NCBI GenBank assembly: GCA_013823635.1
Contig: PNML01000002.1
Span: 16,697 to 80,696, forward strand
Length of the DNA stretch: 64,000 bases
Direction of reading: 5' to 3'
Origin: Polaromonas sp.
GTDB taxonomy: Bacteria > Pseudomonadota > Gammaproteobacteria > Burkholderiales > Burkholderiaceae_C
Below are positions 37,113 through 45,529 of the stretch, piece by piece. Under the pieces are notes generated by a model. It searched no databases. It saw only the letters and a program-made list of their open reading frames with translations, and was not told where the DNA came from. The position numbers were made by a program, and so were the translations under genes. Numbering within the stretch: position 1 is the first letter of the stretch; the number at the start of each line of letters is the position of its first letter.

Positions 37113-38546
37113 TCAGCGCCCCCAAAGGGTGACGCCACGCAGCGCGCCCGCGGGCAGCAGCTTTTCAAAGGCATAGCCAGCTTCTTGCTGGTCAACCGTG
37201 ACGGCGCCTGTGAGGGCGATGTCACCGGCGGTGGCTTTGAGTGCGCCGGTGGGCAGGACCTGCCCGCTGGCGTACACACCCTGGTAACCAATTTGGGTGT
37301 TTTGCAGCGCCAGGGCGGTTTGGAACAGGGAGCGCGAAAAGTCAATTTGCAGGTTGCCACCCAGCACGGCCACGGGTTGTGCCTTTTCCCAGGCCACGGG
37401 GGGCAGCAGGTGGGCGCTGGCGTTGGCCAGCCGGAAGTCCACCACGGCCTGGCTGGGCAGCACCGTGCTGGGGTTGGTGGATGGCGCTGTTTGCATGAGG
37501 GCGTAGGCGCCATTGCTGCCCATGCTGGTCAGGCCAGCGGCCACGGCTTCGGAGAAGGTGCGGATGTAGTCGTCGGCTTCAAACCGGGGCGTCCAGTTGT
37601 AGGAGGCCCAGCTGAGTTGGCGCACCTGGGGTGGGCCAACGACCACGACGGGCGGGGGCTCGGGCGTTACCTCGGCCACGGGGGGCGCGGGTGCCGGTGC
37701 GGGGGGGGTGATGTCCACCACCGGTGGCGGCGCTGGCGGTGGGGCGGGGGCGGGCACCTCAAGCACGGCCACGGCCACGCCACGGTTTTCGCTGTTGAGG
37801 GTTTTGGTGGCGGGGGCTGACTCGTGGCGGCTGTCGCTGGGGTCGGCGTTGCGTGGGCTGGCCAGGGCCAGCACTTCAGGGGTTGGCCTGGCCTGGCGGC
37901 TGGCGTTGTTGACGGCCACCAGCAGGGGGGCGCTGTCCCGGCTGCCGAGTTCGAGCATTTGGCCGCGCATGTCGCCAGACAGCAGGGTGGCCGTGCTGTT
38001 TTGGCAGGGGCCCACGGTTTGGGCGCAGCCGTTGTTCAGGGGCGCCAGCACAATGGCGCCGGTGTACACGGTGGCGGTGGTGCGCTCGGCGTCGGAGCGA
38101 ACGGTGAAGTCGGTGCCCCGCACGCCAATGGCGGCCACAGGGGTGTTCAGGCGGAAGCGTTCGCGGGCGGCTTCGCCCCAGGCGCCGGTGATGGAGCGGG
38201 CCGCGCCTTCTTCGAGCTTGAACTTGATGGCGCCCAGCTGTGGCTGCTGGGGGTTGTGGCTGTAGCTCTCAATTTGCATGCGGCTTTGCGGGCGGACGCT
38301 GACGTTGCCGCCATCGACAAAGCGCAGGTACACATGGCCGCCGGCCTGGGTTTCGATGCGGTCGCCCACGCGCACGGCGCTGCCGGCCTGTGCCGGGCTG
38401 GTGGTGCCGTTGGCGCTGACGATGCGGGCCTGCCCGATGACCAGCATGGCTTCGCCCACCACGGGCGGGGGAGGCGGTTGTGTGGCCAGTGCGCTGTGGC
38501 AGGCCAAGACCAGCAGGCTGGAGAGGGTGGTGTGAGTGAGTGTCAT
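37113..38546 (-). CDS. secreted FecR-domain protein
   Basis: GSAVRVGDRIETQAGGHVYLRFVDGGNVSVRPQSRMQIESY; NTPVAAIGVRGTDFTVRSDAERTTATVYTGAI. Confidence 0.88.
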   Translation of the reverse strand: MTLTHTTLSSLLVLACHSALATQPPPPPVVGEAMLVIGQARIVSANGTTSPAQAGSAVRVGDRIETQAGGHVYLRFVDGGNVSVRPQSRMQIESYSHNPQQPQLGAIKFKLEEGAARSITGAWGEAARERFRLNTPVAAIGVRGTDFTVRSDAERTTATVYTGAIVLAPLNNGCAQTVGPCQNSTATLLSGDMRGQMLELGSRDSAPLLVAVNNASRQARPTPEVLALASPRNADPSDSRHESAPATKTLNSENRGVAVAVLEVPAPAPPPAPPPVVDITPPAPAPAPPVAEVTPEPPPVVVVGPPQVRQLSWASYNWTPRFEADDYIRTFSEAVAAGLTSMGSNGAYALMQTAPSTNPSTVLPSQAVVDFRLANASAHLLPPVAWEKAQPVAVLGGNLQIDFSRSLFQTALALQNTQIGYQGVYASGQVLPTGALKATAGDIALTGAVTVDQQEAGYAFEKLLPAGALRGVTLWGR

Positions 38547-38614
38547 GGCAATGCACCTTCGCAGGGGGAAAGTGATGATCGGACGTCAGTTTGGCACATT
38601 GGGGCGCGGGTGTC

Positions 38615-38630
38615 TGTGAGTGGGGTCACA
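38615..38630. promoter_or_regulatory. perfect CRP consensus TGTGA-GTGGGG-TCACA between fecR and the CRP-family gene
   Basis: 10/10 match to consensus half-sites, in a divergent intergenic region. Confidence 0.75.
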
Positions 38631-38668
38631 CCTGCATTCACATGTGGGTCGCTAAACTCACCGGCCAC

Positions 38669-39367
38669 ATGCCCGTTTCCATCCAACTGCTGTCGCGGTT
38701 TCCTTTGCTGTTGCCTTTGGGCGCCGAAGCCATGGAGCCGTTGTCCCGCGCCATGACGCTGCGTGAGTTTGCGCGCCGTGGTGTGGTGGTGGCCAAGGAA
38801 AACCCGCTGTTCGACCTGGGGTTTTTGGTGGAGGGGCGGCTGCAGGGGGTGGATTTCACGGTCGATGGTCGCAGTGTGGGGCTGTATTTTGTGGACCCCG
38901 GCGACTATTTCGGTGAGCTGCCGCTGGTGGATGGCAAGCCCCCGGCGGAGCATGTGGTGGCATTGGTCAAGTCCACCGTGGCGTTTCTGGATGCGCAGGC
39001 CGCCAGAAACCTCATTCTGACGTCGCCCGCGCTGGCGCAGGCCGTCATGTCGCGCTTGGCCCAGCGGGTGCGCAACGGCTTGGCGCAGCGCACGCTGCTG
39101 TCGTTGCCCAACCCGTTCCAGCGCCTGTGTGCGCTGCTCTTACAATTGCCCGCCGTTTCGGTGCAGGGGGTGGTGACGGTGGAGCAGGCCCCCACGCACC
39201 AGGAGCTGGCCATCATGATCAATGCGAGCCGCGAGACCGTGACCCGCACCTTTCAGGTGTTTTTTGCCCACCGCATTTTGGTCCGCGACGGCAACGCCCT
39301 GCGACTCGAAAAGTGGGACTTGCTGCAAGACATTGCGCAGGGTCGGGTGGATCCACCCAAGGCCTAG
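38669..39367 (+). CDS. CRP/FNR-family transcriptional regulator (alternative starts 38591, 38642)
   Basis: PGDYFGELPLVDG cyclic-nucleotide-binding fold; THQELAIMINASRETVTRTFQVF helix-turn-helix. Confidence 0.9.
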   Translation: MPVSIQLLSRFPLLLPLGAEAMEPLSRAMTLREFARRGVVVAKENPLFDLGFLVEGRLQGVDFTVDGRSVGLYFVDPGDYFGELPLVDGKPPAEHVVALVKSTVAFLDAQAARNLILTSPALAQAVMSRLAQRVRNGLAQRTLLSLPNPFQRLCALLLQLPAVSVQGVVTVEQAPTHQELAIMINASRETVTRTFQVFFAHRILVRDGNALRLEKWDLLQDIAQGRVDPPKA

Positions 39368-39428
39368 CGCGGGGTGTTGCCTTCGGGGCCTGGCGGGGTC
39401 TGGTCCTTCATTACCTTGATTTCCACAC

Positions 39429-40241
39429 GTGTTTTCCCCTTTGTTGTCTTATTTGTGGCCGCGCAGGCACTGGCCGTTGGTGGTTCAGCTCACGCAGCGT
39501 GAGGTGGATGGGCGTTTTCGCCAGAGTGTGATGGGCGGTTTGTGGCTGGTCATCACGCCATTGGCCATGTTGCTGGTGTTGACGCTGGTGTTCCGCCATG
39601 TGATGGGGGTGCGTTGGCCGGGCCTGTCGCAGGAGGAGAGTCACCTGGCGTTTGCGCTGCGCCTGTATGCGGGCTTGGCGTTGTTCCAGTTTTTTGCCGA
39701 CTGCGTGAACCGTTCGCCAGGGCTGGTGCTGGCGCAGCCGCAACTGGTCAAGAAGGTGGTGTTCCCGTTGGAGTTGCTGGCCTGGGTGAATGTGGGCAGC
39801 GCGTTGGTGGGGCTGCTGGTGTCGGGTGGCTTGCTGGTGGTGGGGGTGGCGTGGTTGCAGGGCGGCTTGCCGGCCTCGGTGCTGGCGCTGCCGCTGGTGT
39901 GGCTGCCCATGGTGCCGCTGATGCTGGGCCTGGGCTGGCTGCTGTCGGGCATGGGCACCTATGTGCGCGACGTGGGGCAGGTGCTGGGGCCGGTGTTGTC
40001 GGCCATGATGTTTTTGACGCCCATTTTCTTTCCGGTGGAGGCGCTGCCGGCCTCGGTCAGGGGCTGGATGGTGCTGAACCCGCTGGCAGAACCCATCACC
40101 CAGACGCGGCGCGTGTTGCTGGACGGGCAGTGGCCCGACTGGGCGGCCTGGGCCACCCACGCCGGCGTGTGTGTGCTGGTGGCTGTGCTGGGGGCGGCCT
40201 GGTTTGCGCGCGTGCGCAGGGGGTTTGCCGATGTCGTCTGA
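39429..40241 (+). CDS. wzm: ABC-2 type polysaccharide export permease
   Basis: LTQREVDGRFRQSVMGGLWLVITPLAMLLVLTLVFRHVMGVRWPG; six TM pattern. Confidence 0.9.
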   Translation: MFSPLLSYLWPRRHWPLVVQLTQREVDGRFRQSVMGGLWLVITPLAMLLVLTLVFRHVMGVRWPGLSQEESHLAFALRLYAGLALFQFFADCVNRSPGLVLAQPQLVKKVVFPLELLAWVNVGSALVGLLVSGGLLVVGVAWLQGGLPASVLALPLVWLPMVPLMLGLGWLLSGMGTYVRDVGQVLGPVLSAMMFLTPIFFPVEALPASVRGWMVLNPLAEPITQTRRVLLDGQWPDWAAWATHAGVCVLVAVLGAAWFARVRRGFADVV

Positions 40242-41556
40242 CGCCGAGGTGTTGATACGCGCTGAGGGTCTGGGCAAGCGGTATGAGCTGTTTGACCGCC
40301 CTGCAGACCGCCTCAAGCAGCTGCTGTGGGGGCGTTGGCGCAACTATGGCCGCAGCTTTTGGGCGCTGCAGGATGTGAACTTTTCGGTGGCGCGGGGCGA
40401 GGTGGTGGGCCTGGTGGGGCGCAACGGGGCGGGCAAGTCCACCTTGCTGCAGCTCATTTGCGGCACCCTGACGCCCACGGTGGGCTCGCTCCAGGTGAAT
40501 GGGCGCATCGCGGCGCTGCTGGAGTTGGGTGCGGGCTTCAACCCCGATTTTTCGGGCATAGAGAACGTGTACCTGAATGCGGCGCTGCTGGGACTGAGCC
40601 GCGCCGAGGTGGATGCCAAGCTGGACGACATCCTGGCCTTTGCCGACATTGGGGCGTTTGTCCACCAGCCGGTCAAAACCTATTCCAGCGGCATGTTTGT
40701 GCGCCTGGCGTTTGCCGTGGCCACCAGCCTGGAGCCGGAAATTCTGGTGATTGACGAGGCCTTGTCGGTGGGCGACGGTGCGTTTGCCCGCAAATCGTTT
40801 GACCGGGTGATGCAAATGCGTGACCGGGGCGCGGCGGTGCTGTTTTGCTCACATTCGATGTACCACATCCAGGCGCTGTGCAACCGGGCGCTGTGGCTGC
40901 AGGCGGGCCAGGTGCGTTTGTACGACCAGGCGGCCAAGGTCACGTCGGCCTACGAAACGGCCCTGGTGGCGGAAACGGTACGCCAGGGTGATTTCGATAA
41001 TTTGGTAGCAAACAATTCAATTGATGTAAGCGCTAAAGCCCATTTTGATTCAAATTCCGGGTCGAATGGTGCTGTGGCTGCGGCAACCGGGCCCGTTGGC
41101 GCGCACGCCAGCGGCAGCGAGGAGACGGCGCGCATTGTGTCCATCGAGGCGTGGACCGATGACGGCCAGCGTGGGCGGGAGCTGGCGGTTCACTCGGGTC
41201 AGACCACGGTGAGTTTGAGGGTGCGCTTTGCCAGCAACCTGGCGTTGCCGCCGCCGTCCATGGCCTTTGGCGTGGCGCACCTGAGCGGTGTGACGGTGTC
41301 CAGTGGCATCAGCTGCCGCAGCGGGCATGTGTTCGAGCGCGACGCGACCGGCGCAGGCGTGGCCTGCCTGGACCTGCCGTGCCTGCCTGTGTTGCAGGGG
41401 GACTATTTCCTGACGGTGTTTCTGGCCTGCGAACGGGGCTTGCAGGTGTATGAGTTTGTGGAGCGAGCCGTCACGCTGCGCGTGAGCCAGGCGGGGCTGG
41501 AGCAGGGCCTGGTGGTGCTGCCCCAGCACTGGCACAACGGAGGTGCGCATGGCTGA
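40231..41556 (+). CDS. wzt: polysaccharide export ABC ATPase with C-terminal substrate-binding domain
   Basis: GLVGRNGAGKSTLLQLICGTLTPTVGSLQVNGRIAALLELGAGFNPDFSGIENVYLNAALLG; EILVIDEALSVGDGAFARKS. Confidence 0.95.
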   Translation: MSSDAEVLIRAEGLGKRYELFDRPADRLKQLLWGRWRNYGRSFWALQDVNFSVARGEVVGLVGRNGAGKSTLLQLICGTLTPTVGSLQVNGRIAALLELGAGFNPDFSGIENVYLNAALLGLSRAEVDAKLDDILAFADIGAFVHQPVKTYSSGMFVRLAFAVATSLEPEILVIDEALSVGDGAFARKSFDRVMQMRDRGAAVLFCSHSMYHIQALCNRALWLQAGQVRLYDQAAKVTSAYETALVAETVRQGDFDNLVANNSIDVSAKAHFDSNSGSNGAVAAATGPVGAHASGSEETARIVSIEAWTDDGQRGRELAVHSGQTTVSLRVRFASNLALPPPSMAFGVAHLSGVTVSSGISCRSGHVFERDATGAGVACLDLPCLPVLQGDYFLTVFLACERGLQVYEFVERAVTLRVSQAGLEQGLVVLPQHWHNGGAHG

Positions 41557-42619
41557 GGGTGGGGAGGCTGCCCAGCCACTGGCCGACAAGCCCGGGCAGT
41601 GGCCGGTGTTGGCGTTGGGCGAGGCCGATTGGCCGGAGGTGCGTGCGCTGTTTGCCTTGGTGTTTGGTGCCACATTGTCGCCAGCGATGCAGGCGTGGAA
41701 GTATGCGGGCGGGCGGGGCGCATCCATGGGGGTGCGCGACGGCGAGGGGGCTTTGGTGGCGCATTACGGCGGTGGCTTTCGCCCCATGGCGGCGGCGGAA
41801 CAGCGGTGCACTGCGGTTCAGATGCAGGACGTGATGGTGGCACCGGTGGCGCGCGACGTGTTGGCGCGTTTTGGGCCGTTCGGGCGCATGAGCCGCGCGT
41901 TCATTGCCCGGCATGTGGGGCCGCACATGGCGGCGCAGTTTGGTTTTGGTTTTCCCAGCGGCCGGCACATGCGGCTGGGGCAGCACTTGCGTTTGTACTG
42001 GCCGCTGGACAGCGTGTGGCAGTGGCACTGGGCGGCGTCGCTCGACCTGGCTGGCGCAGCCGCGGGGGAAGCCTGGCAGGTGCAGCCCCTGGATTGGGGC
42101 AGCCAGGCCGATGGCCTGGCCCTGGACGCCATGGCCGTGCAGGTACGGCTGGCCATGCCCGATGTGTTGATGCCGGTGCGCGATGCCGCCTGGTGGCGGC
42201 ACCGCTTTGCCAACCACCCCGAGCACCGTTACGCCACCGTGTGGCTCAGTCGGCCAGGGCATGGGCGCGCGGCGGTGGCGGTGCTGAGGCGTGGCAGCCT
42301 GGGCGCAGCAGCCCCGGAAGCCACGTTGGCGGCGCCTGTGGGTGGCGCCTGGGAGCTGATGGACTGGCTCGCGCTGCCAGAGGCCGAGGCCCACCTGTTG
42401 CCTGCGCTGCACGGCTGGGCGGTGGCCCATGGTGCCGACGCGGTGCAGCTGTGGGCGAGTGCGCGTGCCGTGCAGGCTTGGCCAGGGGCGGTGCTGGAGG
42501 CGGGTGCGCAGGAGTTGGCCTGCACCATGGCGGTGACCCATGCGCATGTGCTGGGTCACCCGGTGGACCATTGGCGCGGCCGCGTGTGGGTCACGGGTGG
42601 CGACACCGATTTTCGTTGA
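41549..42619 (+). CDS. GNAT-like hypothetical acyltransferase
   Basis: GEADWPEVRALFALVFGATLSPAMQAWKYAGG; VQMQDVMVAPVARDVLARFGPFGRMSRAFIARHVG; fits an Eis/GNAT-type fold by eye. Confidence 0.5.
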   Translation: MAEGGEAAQPLADKPGQWPVLALGEADWPEVRALFALVFGATLSPAMQAWKYAGGRGASMGVRDGEGALVAHYGGGFRPMAAAEQRCTAVQMQDVMVAPVARDVLARFGPFGRMSRAFIARHVGPHMAAQFGFGFPSGRHMRLGQHLRLYWPLDSVWQWHWAASLDLAGAAAGEAWQVQPLDWGSQADGLALDAMAVQVRLAMPDVLMPVRDAAWWRHRFANHPEHRYATVWLSRPGHGRAAVAVLRRGSLGAAAPEATLAAPVGGAWELMDWLALPEAEAHLLPALHGWAVAHGADAVQLWASARAVQAWPGAVLEAGAQELACTMAVTHAHVLGHPVDHWRGRVWVTGGDTDFR

Positions 42620-42636
42620 GCGGGCGGTGCACTGAC

Positions 42637-43356
42637 ATGCAACAACTGACGTTTGTGTGCTGCGTGAACCGGCCGGAGGTGGCCAAACGGTGCTTGTTGG
42701 CCTCGCCCTGCCTGGCGCCTGGCCGGGGGCACCAGCTGGTGCTGGCCTCGGGCATGGGCAGTGCCGGCGAGGGGTTTGCCTGGGGGGCGAGGCTTGCCCG
42801 GCACCGCTGGGTGGTGTTGGTGCACCAGGATGTGTACCTGCCCGAGGGCTGGGATGTGGCTTTTGCCGCCTCGCTGGCGCAGGCGGCTGCGCGGTTTCCG
42901 ATGCTGGCGGTGGCCGGTGTGTACGGTGTGCGGGCCGACGGGGTGCACGCGGGCCATGTGTTTGACCGCGACCGCTGGCTGGGCGAGTCGCCGGTGGCCG
43001 CCCAGGCGGTGCGCTCGCTGGATGAGTTGCTGTTGGCCGTGCGGGTGGACACAGGGGTGGCACCCGACCGTGGACTGGGTTGGCATTTGTACGGCACCGA
43101 TGTGTGCTTGCGGGCCCAGTCGCTGGGGTGGGCGGCAGCGGTGATTGACGCCCCGTGTGAGCACCGCGCCAGCTTGGTGCGCGATGTGGGGGCGGCCAGT
43201 GTGGCGCAGCGGGAGGCCTTGTTGCCGGTGGTGGTGGCGTTCAATGCCAGCGCCAGGCGGTTGGCGGCCTTGTGGCCTCAGGCCATGCCCGTGGTGACGC
43301 CGGTGGCCACACTGACCACGGACTTTGAACTGACTTTGCCGTTGCTGGCGTCATGA
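42637..43356 (+). CDS. glycosyltransferase-like protein (StrF-type)
   Basis: FVCCVNRPEVAKRCLLASP; VVLVHQDVYLPEGWDVAF; GLGWHLYGTDVCLRAQSLGW. Confidence 0.7.
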   Translation: MQQLTFVCCVNRPEVAKRCLLASPCLAPGRGHQLVLASGMGSAGEGFAWGARLARHRWVVLVHQDVYLPEGWDVAFAASLAQAAARFPMLAVAGVYGVRADGVHAGHVFDRDRWLGESPVAAQAVRSLDELLLAVRVDTGVAPDRGLGWHLYGTDVCLRAQSLGWAAAVIDAPCEHRASLVRDVGAASVAQREALLPVVVAFNASARRLAALWPQAMPVVTPVATLTTDFELTLPLLAS

Positions 43357-44387
43357 GTTGGCGTGCCAAACCCCCGGTGGAACTGCCCGACCGGCGCGCT
43401 GCGTGGCGCTGGTGGTGGCAGTCGGTTGACCATATGGCCCTCCTGCCCATGCTGGCCCGTTTGCCTGAGCCGGTGGCGTATGCGGCATCGGCCTGGCGGG
43501 GGAGCTGGTCGTGCCGGTTGGGGCGGGACTGGGCGGAGTTGTCGGTGGGGCAGGTGTATGTGGCGGAACGCACGGCACAGGCCATGCGCCTGATGTTCCC
43601 CAAGGCGACGCCACAGCAGGTGGCGAACTGGGTGCGCGAGCGTTACCAGACGGTGGCTTTTGAGGAGTTGGAGGCCCGTTGGATTGCACGGGGTGCGTGG
43701 GCTGATGCCGCAGTGCACCGTTGGCAGCTGCCGGATGTGGCACGACCGCTGCAGACACTGGCGGGCAGGGGCTTGGTGGTGGTTCAGGCGCATTTCAACA
43801 ACCCGCTGGTGGGGTGCATGGGTTTGGCCCGTGCGTCGGGCAAGCGGGTGTTGGTGACGATGTCGTCGATCACCGACCATCACCAGGTGCATCCAGCCGT
43901 ATCGGCCCATTTCCGCGAGAAATACGCAGCGGCACTGCCCTGGCTGAACGGGGGGGGCTTTGTGGACACCGATCGCGCGGGGGGCTTGCGCCGTTTGTAC
44001 CGCGGGCTGGCCGCTGGCGACTGGGTGGTGGTGATGGCGGATTTGCCTCCGGCCCCTGGGCAGGACGGCGTGTGTGTGCCTTGGTTGGGTGAGCGCCGGT
44101 GGCTGGCCGAGGGCGCTGTGCGCCTGGCCAGGCAAACGGGGTCTCCCCTGGCCAGCCTGGGTGTGTGGCGCGACGCACCCGGTGAATGGCGGTGGCACCT
44201 GGGCGACTTGCGCCACCTGGACGAGGGTGGCGATGGCGAGCGGGCCATTGCCGATGTTTACGCGGGCCTGGGCGAGGCCATCAGGCAGGCGCCTGGCCAT
44301 TGGTGGGCGGCGCACCTGCTGCCCGAGATGCGGTGTGGTGATACTGACTTAGGGGTGGCCGAAACAGCGGCCACGGCAAGGACATGA
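43353..44387 (+). CDS. LpxL/HtrB-like acyltransferase
   Basis: TLAGRGLVVVQAHFNNPLVGCMGLARASGKRVLV; VVVMADLPPAPGQDGVCVPWLGERRWLAEGAVRLARQTGSPL. Confidence 0.65.
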   Translation: MSWRAKPPVELPDRRAAWRWWWQSVDHMALLPMLARLPEPVAYAASAWRGSWSCRLGRDWAELSVGQVYVAERTAQAMRLMFPKATPQQVANWVRERYQTVAFEELEARWIARGAWADAAVHRWQLPDVARPLQTLAGRGLVVVQAHFNNPLVGCMGLARASGKRVLVTMSSITDHHQVHPAVSAHFREKYAAALPWLNGGGFVDTDRAGGLRRLYRGLAAGDWVVVMADLPPAPGQDGVCVPWLGERRWLAEGAVRLARQTGSPLASLGVWRDAPGEWRWHLGDLRHLDEGGDGERAIADVYAGLGEAIRQAPGHWWAAHLLPEMRCGDTDLGVAETAATART

Positions 44388-45529
44388 GCATGGATGACGT
44401 GATGGCGGTGGATTTGGACGCTGTGGTGGTGTGTTCGACGGTGGGCGCCGATGCCGAAGACGCCCGCTTTGCGCTGCGGGAGTTGCAACGCAACTGGGCG
44501 CCACAGACGCGCGTGCTGGTGGGCATGACATGGCAGGCCGCGCTCGATTTGCTGCCCGACGATGTCCAAGGGAATGTGTTGGTGCTGGATAGCACCTGGT
44601 TGTCGCTGGAAAAGCGCTGCCTGGCGCGGTTGCAGTGGGGTTTGAGCCAGGGGGCGGATGTGGCGCTGGCGTGTGACTCGGGCAACCCCGCGCCCATGCC
44701 GCCGATGTCTTACGCCACGTTGCGCGGCATGGAGCGGTATGTGGATGGGCATGGGGTGCGGGCTGTACCGGCGGCGGTGAGCGACGGCTTCAGGCTTGGG
44801 CTGGGCCGGGTGGCAGGCTGGCGCAAGCACCTGGCGGGGGACGCCTCCGTGGTCAGGGTGGCTGGCGCCTGGGTGCATGACGCCAGCGGCTTTTTTGCGT
44901 CTGCCAGGGAGGAGGTGCTTCCCCTGGTGCCAAGGGGGCTGAGCAGTCTGTTGGATGTGGGCGGCGGAGAAGGCGGATTCCTGTCGGCGGTGAAGGCCCG
45001 CGAACCGCAAGCACGAACGCAACTGGTGGAGCTGACCGAGGCGGCCGCCTCTGTGGCCCGCGCCCGGGTGGGCGTGGATGCGGTGTGGGTGGGGGATTTT
45101 GCAGACTGGCGACCAGGGGAGCGCTACGACTGCATCAGTTTTCTGGATGTGTTGGAGCACATGCGGGACCCGGAGCGGGCGCTGGCCCATGCGCGTGGCT
45201 TGCTGGCCGAGGATGGCTGTGTGGTGATGTCGATTCCCAACGTGGGGCATTGGTCTGTGGTCGCCGATTTGCTGGAGGGGCGGTGGGATTGGGCGCCGGC
45301 TGGCATCCATTGTTTCACCCATGTGCGTTTTTTCACCCGCCAGACGGTGGAGGACATGCTGCACCGTGTGGGGCTGAAGGCGCAGGCATGGATGCCAACC
45401 AGGGTGGCGTGCCCGCCGCAGTGGCTGGCGCAGTGGCAGACGCAGGGGCAGACGCAGGGGCTGCGCGTGGACGCGGATGCGCTGGATGTGTACGCCTACG
45501 TGGTGCGTGCCGTGGCCAGGGAGCGCTGA
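44384..45529 (+). CDS. SAM-dependent methyltransferase with extra N-terminal region
   Basis: LLDVGGGEGGFLSAVKAREPQARTQLVELTEAAASVARARVG; YDCISFLDVLEHMRDPERALAHARGLLAEDGCVVMSIPN. Confidence 0.85.
   Translation: MSMDDVMAVDLDAVVVCSTVGADAEDARFALRELQRNWAPQTRVLVGMTWQAALDLLPDDVQGNVLVLDSTWLSLEKRCLARLQWGLSQGADVALACDSGNPAPMPPMSYATLRGMERYVDGHGVRAVPAAVSDGFRLGLGRVAGWRKHLAGDASVVRVAGAWVHDASGFFASAREEVLPLVPRGLSSLLDVGGGEGGFLSAVKAREPQARTQLVELTEAAASVARARVGVDAVWVGDFADWRPGERYDCISFLDVLEHMRDPERALAHARGLLAEDGCVVMSIPNVGHWSVVADLLEGRWDWAPAGIHCFTHVRFFTRQTVEDMLHRVGLKAQAWMPTRVACPPQWLAQWQTQGQTQGLRVDADALDVYAYVVRAVARER

Noticed and set aside
35742-37820. 692-aa plus-strand ORF
   Set aside because: Antisense of the cyclase and fecR genes; no signal, TM pattern or domain motifs
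41471-43063. 530-aa minus-strand ORF
   Set aside because: Antisense of wzt and downstream genes, Pro/Arg/His-rich
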